7,265 bases of DNA from an archaeon (GCA_030745815.1 JASLNX010000212.1:1-7265); one strand, 5' to 3'; positions 1-6,861 are shown, numbered from the stretch's first letter. Made by a program: numbers and translations. Notes: generated by a model not told the origin, from the sequence alone.

Positions 1-1356
1 CAGAAATTTTTCGCGTCGCTTAGCCTCTTTTGCCATGCCCTTTTCGTTTATTGAAAAGCTTCTTTTAATTTTTTCAACAACTCTCTTGCCTTTGTTGCAC
101 TTTCTAAGTTGGCCTTTTCCAAAATCAAATTCAAACAGCCTGTTTAGTTTCACTTCATCCTTTTCCACCAACAGCTCGCCAACTTCTGTAACATGCCTTA
201 CCTCTTTTCTTTTTCCCTTAACAACTTTGTCCCACCTTCTTTGAATGATTACCAAATCAATTGTTGCCAAATTCATCGGGGAAACCCCAAGAGATAGCGC
301 ACGCTTTACCACCTCATTGCAACTTTGGCTGTGAAACGTTCCGTAGCTTCCTTTTCCCTGGCCTGCTAGAAGAGTGTCAATAAATGCAAGCACTTCATCA
401 CTGCTTCTAACTTCTCCAACAACTACCCTGTCAGGGCGCATTCTTAAAGTATCAATTATTAGGCTGCGCATTCCAACCCCCTGCTGTTTTACCACATTAA
501 GTTTTACCACATGACTATGCGGCAGGCTTATTTCCGGAGTTTCCTCTGCAACAATTATTCGCTCAGCAGCAGGTACAAACGAAAACAGTGCGTTTAAGGT
601 TGTGGTTTTGCCACTTCCAGTATTGCCTGCAATTAAAATTGAGCAGTCTGTCTCAAGCGCCATCCATAAAAAGGCCGCAAGTTCAACGCTTAAGGTGTGG
701 TTCTCTACTAACTGAAGCGGGGTAAAAAATCCCTTTGAAAATTTGCGAATTGTAAAGCACGGACCTGAAAAAGCAACCGGGGGAATTGCAGCATGAAGCC
801 TGCTTCCGTCTGGAAGAACCGCGTTAATGCTTGGAGTTTGAAAACTTAGCCTGCGTCCAATACTTTGAGACATTCGATTTACAATGTCGCAAACAGCCTG
901 CTGGTTTTCAAAGAAAAGGTTTGATTCAATCCACCCAAAGTCAGAGTGGAAAACGAAAACCGGTTTGTTTGTTCCAATAAGTGCAATTTCTTCAATTTTG
1001 GGATTGCAAAGAATATCGTCCATTGCCCCAAAGCCGTTTAGAACGCTTTCTAAGATTCGTAGAACATATTCCTTTTGCTCTATTTCAAGTTCCACAAGGT
1101 TTGCAATGCAGTGTTTCTTAAGATGCCCCTTAATGTTTTTACCAGAGGCCCTTTTGTTGCCTGCTCGAAATTCTGTTGTAAGCCCTGAAACAATTTGCTT
1201 TTCTTCAACACTTAGTTCCGGAAAGCGCGTTAGAAAATACTTTATCCTGCCCTCCCTTAGCTTTGCAATAGTCCACTTATCGCTTTTCTCCAGTTCGGTT
1301 TCCAGTTCCCCTTCTTTTGGATTTAGTGTAAACCAGCCAATGCTATTTTGTCGCAT
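1..1356 (-). CDS. Type II/IV secretion (archaeal pilus/archaellum-type) ATPase, TadA/ArlI/GspE superfamily, C-terminus cut by window edge
   Basis: This is a hexameric cytoplasmic ATPase of the kind that powers assembly of type IV pili, archaella or related secretion systems. 452 codons are visible with no stop, so the C-terminus lies beyond the left edge; relatives are about 500-550 residues, so little is missing. An N-terminal domain (about 1-180) leads into the conserved LPDGSRLH (181-188) and TIRKF (202-206) motifs. The Walker A loop is GNTGSGKT (244-251, K250), the acidic Asp-box is EETPE (271-275), Walker B is RPDRVVVGEVR (307-317, E315), and the His-box is GSYGTFHSQS (336-345, H342). 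The ATG at 1356 is chosen because a TATA-like TTTAAAAC lies 25 bases upstream and there is no Shine-Dalgarno. Partner genes (membrane platform, pilin) are not in view, so pilus, archaellum and secretion roles cannot be separated. The family call is secure; the specific system is not. Confidence 0.95.
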   Translation of the reverse strand, partial: MRQNSIGWFTLNPKEGELETELEKSDKWTIAKLREGRIKYFLTRFPELSVEEKQIVSGLTTEFRAGNKRASGKNIKGHLKKHCIANLVELEIEQKEYVLRILESVLNGFGAMDDILCNPKIEEIALIGTNKPVFVFHSDFGWIESNLFFENQQAVCDIVNRMSQSIGRRLSFQTPSINAVLPDGSRLHAAIPPVAFSGPCFTIRKFSKGFFTPLQLVENHTLSVELAAFLWMALETDCSILIAGNTGSGKTTTLNALFSFVPAAERIIVAEETPEISLPHSHVVKLNVVKQQGVGMRSLIIDTLRMRPDRVVVGEVRSSDEVLAFIDTLLAGQGKGSYGTFHSQSCNEVVKRALSLGVSPMNLATIDLVIIQRRWDKVVKGKRKEVRHVTEVGELLVEKDEVKLNRLFEFDFGKGQLRKCNKGKRVVEKIKRSFSINEKGMAKEAKRREKFL

Positions 1357-1377
1357 GTAGGGTAGCTGGAGGCAAGG

Positions 1378-1385
1378 GTTTTAAA
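1378..1385 (-). promoter_or_regulatory. TATA-like box of the secretion ATPase
   Basis: On the minus strand this reads TTTAAAAC. Its centre is about 25.5 bases upstream of the ATG at 1356, the archaeal TATA-to-start-site distance, so the transcript would be leaderless. The bases between box and ATG hold no Shine-Dalgarno. Confidence 0.55.
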
Positions 1386-1417
1386 CCAGGGCAAAGAATT
1401 CGTTGATTGCCTTGAAT

Positions 1418-1451
1418 AGAATTAAAAGAAAAAATAAAAGAGAAAAAGAAA
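1418..1451 (-). terminator. T-rich tract, candidate archaeal terminator after the micropeptide ORF
   Basis: The minus strand here is almost pure pyrimidine with several runs of 4-6 T and no stem-loop, the form typical of archaeal intrinsic termination. It starts about 8 bases after the stop codon of the small ORF at 1459-1533 and lies before the secretion ATPase promoter. That placement would isolate the two minus-strand units. It could also be simple A/T-rich spacer. Confidence 0.4.
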
Positions 1452-1458
1452 TGTTGGG

Positions 1459-1533
1459 TTATTTTTTGGATCTTTTAAACCCAACTCCGATTAAGATTGC
1501 TCCAATTAATAGCAGCAAAACAATTATATGCAA
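1459..1533 (-). CDS. Candidate 24-residue single-pass membrane micropeptide (TTG start)
   Basis: A short minus-strand ORF reads from TTG at 1533 to TAA at 1459-1461. The product is Met-His followed by an unbroken hydrophobic stretch (IVLLLLIGAILIGVGF, residues 4-19) and a basic tail KRSKK, the pattern of a minimal transmembrane helix with a cytoplasmic C-terminus. Support for a real gene: the TTG sits 26-27 bases from the centre of a palindromic TATTAATA box, matching the leaderless geometry of the neighbours, and a T-rich tract follows the stop. Against it: the start codon is weak, there is no Shine-Dalgarno, and A/T-rich spacer DNA easily encodes Ile/Leu/Lys by chance. An in-frame stop at 1558-1560 limits any upstream extension. 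It could instead be the remnant C-terminal anchor of a lost surface protein. The function is unknown. Confidence 0.35.
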   Translation of the reverse strand: MHIIVLLLLIGAILIGVGFKRSKK

Positions 1534-1555
1534 TATTATTCTTCTATTAATGAAG

Positions 1556-1563
1556 TATTAATA
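1556..1563. promoter_or_regulatory. Palindromic TATTAATA box, likely P-type ATPase promoter and possibly bidirectional
   Basis: The 8-base palindrome is centred at 1559.5. That is 27.5 bases before the P-type ATPase ATG at 1587 and 26.5 bases before the candidate micropeptide TTG at 1533 on the other strand. Just outside the box the plus direction has a purine-rich GAAG, as expected of a BRE, while the minus direction has pyrimidines (CTCACTT). Plus-strand firing is therefore better supported. Confidence 0.55.
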
Positions 1564-1586
1564 AAGTGAGTAAGTAAGGCGATTGG

Positions 1587-4262
1587 ATGAACTGGCACGC
1601 AATGTCTTCAAAGGAAGTTCTTAGTGCTCTAAAGGCCTCTGAAAAAGGTCTTTCCGAGGGCGAGGCAAAACAAAGGCTTTTGGAGTACGGGCCAAACGAG
1701 ATTTCGCTGAAGAGAACAGTTAATCCGCTAAGAATTCTAATTTCGCAGTTTACTTCCCCTCTTGTGTTAATTCTAATCTTTGCAGCAGTGGTAAGTTACG
1801 GAGTAGGTTTTATTCCAGGGCAGGATCCACATGTTATTGACTCGATTTTAATTCTAATAATTGTTCTTGCAAACGGCCTCTTTGGGTTCTTTCAAGAGTA
1901 CAATGCGGAAAAAAGTATTGAAGCACTAAAAAAGCTTTCACCGGAAAAGGCAACTGTTCTAAGAAAGGGTGAAAAGGCAGTTGTTGACGCGTTTGAACTT
2001 GTTCCAGGGGACATAATTTTGCTTGCCCAGGGGGACAAGGTTCCAGCTGATGTACGTATTCTAAATGCAAACACCCTTAGGGTTGACGAGTCACTTTTAA
2101 CAGGGGAAAGCCTTCCTGTTTCAAAAGGAGCTAGAGTGGTTGCGGTTAGTGCGCCGTTGCATGCGAAGACTAGCATGCTGTTTAAGAACACAGTTCTTTC
2201 AAGGGGCAAGGCAACAGCTGTTGTTGTTGGAACAGGCCTTAAAACAGAACTTGGAAAGATTGCTGAAAGCATTCATTTGGTTCCGCCAAAGATGACAACT
2301 TTCCAAATTGAACTTGACAAGCTTGGTAAAAAGCTTGGAGTTGGAATTCTTGTAATAATTGTCTTTATTGCCCTAGCGCAGTGGCTTGCAAGTGTTTCAG
2401 ATCTTGTGACAATTTTCTTAACATCTATTTCGCTTGCTGTTGCCGCAATTCCAGAGGGCCTGCCTGCAATTGTAACACTAAGCCTTGCTTTTGGAACAAG
2501 AAAAATGCTTAAGAAAAACAGCCTGGTAAGAAAGCTAAGTGTTGTTGAAAGCCTTGGAAGCATTGATACAATTTGCACAGATAAGACTGGAACTCTCACC
2601 GAAAACAGGATGACTGTAAAAAAGCTTTTTGCAAACGGAAATGAAATAGATGTATCAGGTCTTGGTTATGATTTAGAGGGCAAGTTTACAATTGGAAAAA
2701 TTCCGCTGGACGCAAAAGAAATTTCACTGCTTTTAAGGTGCGGTCTTCTCTGTAACGACGCCGAAATTCCATCTGATGCCGAAAGCGAAGCCTCTTTTGT
2801 TGGCGACCCAACCGAAATCGCGCTAATTGTTTCAGCAGAAAAAGCAGGGCTTGGCGAGCACAGGATAAGAAGCATTTACCCGCGAGTTGATGAGATTCCT
2901 TTTACAAGTGAAAGCAAGCAAATGACAACAGTTCATCGCTTTGAAGGAAAGGATATTGCGTTTATGAAGGGCGCTCCCGAAATTATGATTAAAGAGTGCA
3001 CAAAAATTTACGAAAACGGCAAGATTGTAAATTTGAGTGAAAGAAAGAGAAAGGAAATTTTGGCGGTTAACAAAAAGTTTGCAGGAAAGGCCCTTCGAGT
3101 TTTAGGGTTTGCTTTTAAGAACTTGAAAAAGGGCTATTCAAAAAAGTCTCTTGAAAAAGAAATGATTTTTTTGGGACTGCAGGCAATGATTGACCCGCCT
3201 CGAGAAGAGGTAAAGGGAAGCATTTCACTCTGCAGGGATGCAGGAATAAGAGTTGTAATGCTTACAGGCGACAACCTTGATACAGCAAAGGCAATTGCTC
3301 AGGAAATTGAAATTGGAACAAGGGCAAAGCTTGGAGTGGAAATTGAATCAATGGGCGATTTTGAGCTAAGGAAGGTTGTTGAAGAAACAGATGTCTTTGC
3401 AAGGGTTTCTCCTGTTCACAAGCAAAGAATTCTTGCAGCATTAAAGGACAATGGCCACACTGTTGCAATGACAGGAGACGGAGTAAACGATGCACCGGCC
3501 CTTAAAAGTGCGGATGTTGGGATTGCAATGGGCATTCGCGGAACTGATGTTGCGCGCGAAACATCTGACATGATTTTATTAGACGACAACTTTAGAACAA
3601 TTCAGGAAGCAATTGGAGAAGGCAGAACAATTTTTACAAACATTAGAAAATTCGTAATGTACCTTTTAACAAGCAATTTTGCAGAAGTGTTTGTTGTGTT
3701 CTTTGTAAGCCTTGCAGGATACCTCCCAATTACTGCGGTTCAGCTTTTGTGGATTAACCTTATGACAGACGGCTTTCCAGCCTTAGCCCTTGGAGTTGAC
3801 CCGGCAATTCCAGGGGTAATGAAACAAAAGCCGCGTCCCAAGGGAGAAGGCGTAATAAACAAGCGGCTTGCATTCTTTGTTTTAGGAATTGGGTCACTTT
3901 CAACAGTTTTACTTATTGCAATCTTCTTTATTTCCCTAAGGCAAGGGGGAATTGTTCTAGCACAAACAATGGTTTTTACTGCGTTAATTTTATTTGAGTT
4001 TATTAAAATTGCAGTAATAAGGGGCCAGGAAAAGCTTTCCTTCTTTTCAAACAAATGGCTTATTGTGGCGATTGGATTCTCTCTGTTGCTGCAATTTATC
4101 GTGCTAACTCCTGCAGTAGCTCCGTTTTTTGGAGTTAAAACAATGGCTGAGATCCCGCTCTTGCTCTGGGGCGTACTGCTTGCCTTTATTGTAATTGGCT
4201 GGTTTGCAGCAAACATAATAGCAAAATACATTGCAAAGATAACTCCAAGTGCAAGCGAATAG
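1587..4262 (+). CDS. P-type Ca2+-transporting ATPase, P2A (SERCA-like) subfamily
   Basis: This complete 891-residue cation pump uses ATP to move an ion, most likely Ca2+ (out of the cytoplasm), through an aspartyl-phosphate intermediate. It has an N-terminal cation-ATPase domain (2-70), the actuator loop LTGES (171-175), phosphorylation site DKTGT (D332), nucleotide-binding KGAPE (461-465), DPPR (536-539), TGDN (560-563) and hinge TGDGVND (629-635). About ten membrane segments are visible. The putative ion ligands match SERCA: E290 in TM4 (AIPEGLP), N697 and E700 in TM5 (SNFAE), N724, T727 and D728 in TM6 (WINLMTDG), and E804 in TM8 (FEFIK). The TM6 motif differs from the Na+/K+-type IDLGTD and from the SPCA/PMR1-type NILMDG. 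The ATG at 1587 follows a TATA-like box by about 27 bases. The pump call is very secure; Ca2+ specificity is inferred from these residues. Confidence 0.97.
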   Translation: MNWHAMSSKEVLSALKASEKGLSEGEAKQRLLEYGPNEISLKRTVNPLRILISQFTSPLVLILIFAAVVSYGVGFIPGQDPHVIDSILILIIVLANGLFGFFQEYNAEKSIEALKKLSPEKATVLRKGEKAVVDAFELVPGDIILLAQGDKVPADVRILNANTLRVDESLLTGESLPVSKGARVVAVSAPLHAKTSMLFKNTVLSRGKATAVVVGTGLKTELGKIAESIHLVPPKMTTFQIELDKLGKKLGVGILVIIVFIALAQWLASVSDLVTIFLTSISLAVAAIPEGLPAIVTLSLAFGTRKMLKKNSLVRKLSVVESLGSIDTICTDKTGTLTENRMTVKKLFANGNEIDVSGLGYDLEGKFTIGKIPLDAKEISLLLRCGLLCNDAEIPSDAESEASFVGDPTEIALIVSAEKAGLGEHRIRSIYPRVDEIPFTSESKQMTTVHRFEGKDIAFMKGAPEIMIKECTKIYENGKIVNLSERKRKEILAVNKKFAGKALRVLGFAFKNLKKGYSKKSLEKEMIFLGLQAMIDPPREEVKGSISLCRDAGIRVVMLTGDNLDTAKAIAQEIEIGTRAKLGVEIESMGDFELRKVVEETDVFARVSPVHKQRILAALKDNGHTVAMTGDGVNDAPALKSADVGIAMGIRGTDVARETSDMILLDDNFRTIQEAIGEGRTIFTNIRKFVMYLLTSNFAEVFVVFFVSLAGYLPITAVQLLWINLMTDGFPALALGVDPAIPGVMKQKPRPKGEGVINKRLAFFVLGIGSLSTVLLIAIFFISLRQGGIVLAQTMVFTALILFEFIKIAVIRGQEKLSFFSNKWLIVAIGFSLLLQFIVLTPAVAPFFGVKTMAEIPLLLWGVLLAFIVIGWFAANIIAKYIAKITPSASE

Positions 4263-4278
4263 TTTGATTACAATAGTA

Positions 4279-4287
4279 ATAAAAATA
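4279..4287 (+). promoter_or_regulatory. TATA-like box of the sulfotransferase-fold gene
   Basis: ATAAAAATA is centred about 27 bases before the ATG at 4310, in the 47-base gap after the P-type ATPase. The whole gap is A/T-rich, so the assignment rests on spacing. The TTTTAG at 4290-4295 might help terminate the upstream transcript, but it is short. Confidence 0.35.
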
Positions 4288-4309
4288 CATTTTAGTTAAA
4301 TAAAATATT

Positions 4310-4960
4310 ATGGATTTTATTAAGCAAATTTTAGGGTTGAGAAAGCGATTTAGGCATTGGTGGAACGAAACAAAGTATGAAAGCACCTTTAATTTTTCAC
4401 CTCTAAAAAGACTTTTTCTATCCAAAAAAATTCCAACTATGGGTAAAGGGTTTATAGTTGCTGGAGCAGAGCACTCTGGTACCAGAATGCTCACTAAATT
4501 CTTTTGTGACTGTGGGTGTGCAGGAAGTCCGCAGCACAAGCAAGGGTTTGACCGCGGCAACCCGCGTTTTGATCACAAATTGGTAGTTTGGAGAAGAAGC
4601 ATTCCACACAGCAAGGAAAAGACCCCAAATCTTAGTACAATGTATGCGCTATTTAAAAAAATTGGTTACGACACAAAAATTGTTGGAATTACCAGAAACA
4701 AATTTCCCAATGCAAGAAGCCAGGTTAAAATGCGAAAAGCCCAAACAGAGGAACAAGCAGGCAAAAGAATAGACGCAGCAAATAATTTACTGCAAAGGGC
4801 AAAAGCCAGACACAAAAACGATTACATCTCAGTCTCTTACACTGACTTTGTTAAATCAAGAGATTACCGAAAAGATTTGGCTGAACGGTGTGGGTTGGAA
4901 TATTCTGAGAAACAGGACTATTCCAATGCCGATGAAAAATATTATACAATTGAAAACTAA
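4310..4960 (+). CDS. Small P-loop sulfotransferase-fold protein (putative)
   Basis: The 216-residue product has signatures of PAPS-dependent sulfotransferases. The 5'-phosphosulfate-binding loop is in GFIVAGAEHSGTRML (47-61), near the start of the catalytic domain, and a 3'-phosphate-binding-like segment is ITRNKFPNARSQ (127-138), comparable to the TRNPxxxxxS pattern of the family. VVWRRSIPH (92-100) may be part of the substrate region. Residues 1-43 are basic and aromatic (KRFRHWWNE) with no signal peptide; an alternative start at ATG 4439 (M44) would remove them. The ATG at 4310 is preferred because a TATA-like box lies about 27 bases upstream. The protein is shorter than typical sulfotransferases (250-300 residues). 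It lies between an ion pump and a surface protein, so glycan or surface modification is a reasonable guess. Another P-loop transferase or kinase is possible; the acceptor is unknown. Confidence 0.65.
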   Translation: MDFIKQILGLRKRFRHWWNETKYESTFNFSPLKRLFLSKKIPTMGKGFIVAGAEHSGTRMLTKFFCDCGCAGSPQHKQGFDRGNPRFDHKLVVWRRSIPHSKEKTPNLSTMYALFKKIGYDTKIVGITRNKFPNARSQVKMRKAQTEEQAGKRIDAANNLLQRAKARHKNDYISVSYTDFVKSRDYRKDLAERCGLEYSEKQDYSNADEKYYTIEN

Positions 4961-4968
4961 TATTAACA
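4961..4968 (+). promoter_or_regulatory. TATA-like box of the Cys-rich surface protein gene
   Basis: TATTAACA follows directly after the stop codon of the preceding gene and is centred 26.5 bases before the ATG at 4991, so the mRNA would be leaderless. The run TTTCTTTTTT at 4978-4987, between box and start, may also serve as terminator for the preceding gene. Confidence 0.5.
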
Positions 4969-4990
4969 AGTTTGCACTTTCTTTTTTGGA

Positions 4991-6046
4991 ATGCGAGTAA
5001 GAAATGCTTTTCTGATTGCAATAGCTTTACTGTTATTTTTATCCAGCGCAAACGCTTTGTGGTGTGGTGATGGAGACATTGGCGGAAAGCTTTTGGGGTT
5101 TACATTTAACTGTTTTGGTGGCGGCGAAATAATACTGTCCTGTGCCAACGGGTCAGACCGCGGCCAATGCTTTAGACGACAAAGTTGTGATGTTGGAGAC
5201 TGCAATGTTGGAACTAGTGGCCGTTACGGGACCGATGCTTGCAGGGGAAATTGTGGGGACACAAACTCAACATCTGTTTCAATTGTTTGTGAGCCAAGGC
5301 CTTTAACAAATCCGGTGACAAACCTTCCGCATGACAGCTATACTGGTTACTTGGGCCAAGAGTTAACAATTGAAGGCTTTGCAGGTGATGTTGAGCTAAT
5401 TAAGGATATTTACTTTGAAGACGTTCCTAACTGTGACATAAACTATATTCCCGTGGATTTTAACACAGTATCTGGCTCTGTAAAAGCAGTTTTTACCTGC
5501 TCCAAACTTTTTTCCAACCTGGAAATAACACTTGTTGCAAAGGACTACTGCAACGCAGTTTCAACCGAAACCGCGCTTTTATCAATTGAAGAGTACTGCC
5601 CTAAAGATTGCGTTTCAAGAAATTACCCCCAGTGTGATGACGGCGTTTTTTCTGAATGCTTTGAACGAAGAGAGTGCGCATTTATAGAGGAAACAACCTG
5701 TGAGTTTGGATGCGAGGAAGACGCATGCTGTGTTCCAAGTTCGTGCCAGGACCTTAACTTTGAATGTGGCGTGGCCACTGGAAGTTGTGACGAAAACGTT
5801 TCCTGTGGAGAATGCTCAAACGGAGGAGACTGCGTTGAGAACAAGTGTGTGTTGCAGCCAACAGACCAAAATAATTCCTCGCTTCTTGACCAAAATATAC
5901 CCGAACTAACAGAACCAATTCCGGCCAACGACTTTAATTCAGCATTAGTAATGTTCATTGGCCCAATAATTGCCGTAATAATAGTAATTATTATTATTGT
6001 TGTAAAGGTCTTTCCAAGGGGCGGAGAAGAAGAGGAAGAAGAATAA
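4991..6046 (+). CDS. Secreted Cys-rich surface protein with signal peptide and C-terminal membrane anchor
   Basis: The 351-residue protein has a signal peptide (basic MRVRN, hydrophobic core to about residue 19, SANA before the mature LWCGDGD). I do not recognise a named family. The exterior part contains 28 cysteines: a first cluster (25-100), a beta-rich, perhaps Ig-like region with few cysteines (about 101-200), and a dense second cluster (203-286). Residues 247-286 follow C-x4-C-x6-CG-x5-C-x5-CGxC-x5-C-x4-C, similar to Cys-rich repeats seen in other archaeal surface proteins. Four separate potential N-glycosylation positions or clusters occur at N53, N92, N269 and N294/N295. A Pro/Asn/Asp-rich stalk (about 288-315) leads to a membrane helix (about 318-338) and a short cytoplasmic tail VFPRGG followed by six or more Glu. 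The many cysteines suggest disulfides or metal binding outside the membrane. Adhesion or envelope structure is a guess. Confidence 0.85.
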   Translation: MRVRNAFLIAIALLLFLSSANALWCGDGDIGGKLLGFTFNCFGGGEIILSCANGSDRGQCFRRQSCDVGDCNVGTSGRYGTDACRGNCGDTNSTSVSIVCEPRPLTNPVTNLPHDSYTGYLGQELTIEGFAGDVELIKDIYFEDVPNCDINYIPVDFNTVSGSVKAVFTCSKLFSNLEITLVAKDYCNAVSTETALLSIEEYCPKDCVSRNYPQCDDGVFSECFERRECAFIEETTCEFGCEEDACCVPSSCQDLNFECGVATGSCDENVSCGECSNGGDCVENKCVLQPTDQNNSSLLDQNIPELTEPIPANDFNSALVMFIGPIIAVIIVIIIIVVKVFPRGGEEEEEE

Positions 6047-6052
6047 AAAGAG
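6041..6052 (-). terminator. T-run after tRNA-Gln
   Basis: Immediately 3' of the tRNA the minus strand reads CTCTTTTTATTC, with five T in a row, a usual archaeal tRNA terminator. It overlaps the stop codon of the convergent surface-protein gene, leaving only six bases between the two genes. Confidence 0.5.
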
Positions 6053-6125
6053 TAGCCCCGGAGAGATTCGAACTCTCGTCACCGGGTCCAGAACCCGGCA
6101 TCCTTGGCCACTAGACTACGGGGCT
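6053..6125 (-). tRNA. tRNA-Gln (anticodon CUG)
   Basis: The 73-base cloverleaf folds fully. The acceptor stem is AGCCCCG/CGGGGCU, the D stem is GUCU/GGAU, the anticodon stem is CCGGG/CCCGG with loop UUCUGGA, the variable loop is four bases, and the T arm is GAGAG-UUCGAAU-CUCUC. The anticodon CUG (6091-6089) reads Gln codon CAG. The discriminator is A, CCA is not encoded, and there is no intron. The A1-U72 pair is the known identity feature that archaeal GatDE uses to pick tRNA-Gln over tRNA-Glu, which agrees with the anticodon and with an archaeal host. Confidence 0.97.
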
Positions 6126-6151
6126 ATACTAAAATTATGCTGCAGGAAGAA

Positions 6152-6159
6152 ATAAAAAA
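6152..6159 (-). promoter_or_regulatory. Possible TATA-like box of tRNA-Gln
   Basis: On the minus strand TTTTTTAT lies about 30 bases before the mature tRNA 5' end, just after the stop codon of the cis-prenyltransferase gene. Transcription would start a few bases before the tRNA. The tRNA may also be read through from the upstream gene. Confidence 0.3.
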
Positions 6160-6165
6160 GTGACC

Positions 6166-6861
6166 TTACTTTCCAAACCTTCGTTCTCTTGCATCAAATT
6201 CTTGAACTGCTGCTCCAAGGTCTTGTTCCTGGAATTCAGGCCAGAACTTTTCTGAAAAATAGAGTTCACTGTAAGCGCTTTGGTATGTTAAGAATCCTGA
6301 CAGTCTTTGAGTTCCTGAAGTTCTAACTATAAGGTCAGGCTGCGCTGAACTGTAAAGGTAATTTGAAAAGCTTGTTTCGTTAAGGTCTTCAAGGCTTGCC
6401 TCACCCTGTTTGTATTGCTCGGCAAACTTTTTGGCAGCGTCAACAATTTCCGCCTGGCCGTTGTATCCAAGCGCAAGATTAACCTGTTTCTTTTCAAAGT
6501 CTGCTGTAAGCTCTTCTGCCTCGCCAATCTTTTGCCTGATTTTTTTGGGAAGTGATTCAAGGCGGCCCAAAAACTTTAGCCTAATGCCTTGCTCTTCAAA
6601 CACCCTGCTTTTTTTTACCCTGTCAAGTTCCATCTCAAACAGTTTGAGAAGAACTCGTAATTCAAGTTTTCCCCTTGCAAGATTTTCAAGTGATAGAGTG
6701 TAAAATGTACCGGCCTTTATTTGCGGGTATTCCTTTAGCCAGTCAATTACTTCCCAGGCCTTTCTTGTTCCAAGCTGGTAAGATTTAGCGTAATTTACTC
6801 CAACTTTTCTAGCGTAACGCCTGTTACCGTCTGGAATAAAGGCAATAGAATTAAGAGACAT
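6166..6861 (-). CDS. uppS: cis-Prenyltransferase (isoprenyl / undecaprenyl diphosphate synthase family)
   Basis: The 231-residue enzyme adds isopentenyl diphosphate units in cis to an allylic primer to make a long polyprenyl diphosphate. In archaea this is the precursor of the dolichol-type carrier lipid for glycosylation. All diagnostic regions are present: FIPDGNRRYA (8-17) with catalytic D11, the substrate-gate region YTLSLENLARGKLE (54-67), NLALGYNGQAEI (128-139), and DLIVRTSGTQRLSGF (176-190) followed by YQSAYSELYF (193-202). R180, R186, S188 and E199 correspond by motif to E. coli UppS R194, R200, S202 and the Mg2+-binding E213. The length is slightly short against 253 residues in E. 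coli, as usual for archaeal forms. The ATG at 6861 has a TATA-like TAAAAACA 26.5 bases upstream. Product chain length cannot be read from the sequence. The tRNA-Gln gene follows on the same strand after about 40 bases. Confidence 0.96.
   Translation of the reverse strand: MSLNSIAFIPDGNRRYARKVGVNYAKSYQLGTRKAWEVIDWLKEYPQIKAGTFYTLSLENLARGKLELRVLLKLFEMELDRVKKSRVFEEQGIRLKFLGRLESLPKKIRQKIGEAEELTADFEKKQVNLALGYNGQAEIVDAAKKFAEQYKQGEASLEDLNETSFSNYLYSSAQPDLIVRTSGTQRLSGFLTYQSAYSELYFSEKFWPEFQEQDLGAAVQEFDARERRFGK

Noticed and set aside
884..1360. Plus-strand open frame of 158 codons, Ser/Phe-rich
   Set aside because: It lies antisense to the secretion ATPase, whose Walker A, Walker B and His-box motifs make the minus strand clearly the coding one. 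The Ser/Phe-rich translation is what an A/T-rich antisense gives.
3740..4231. Minus-strand open frame of 163 codons
   Set aside because: It is the shadow of the P-type ATPase C-terminal membrane region, with no recognisable motif and no promoter in place.
4439..4960. Internal ATG (M44) as the true start of the sulfotransferase-like gene
   Set aside because: It lies close to the phosphate-binding loop and cannot be excluded, but the ATG at 4310 has the TATA spacing seen in all neighbours.
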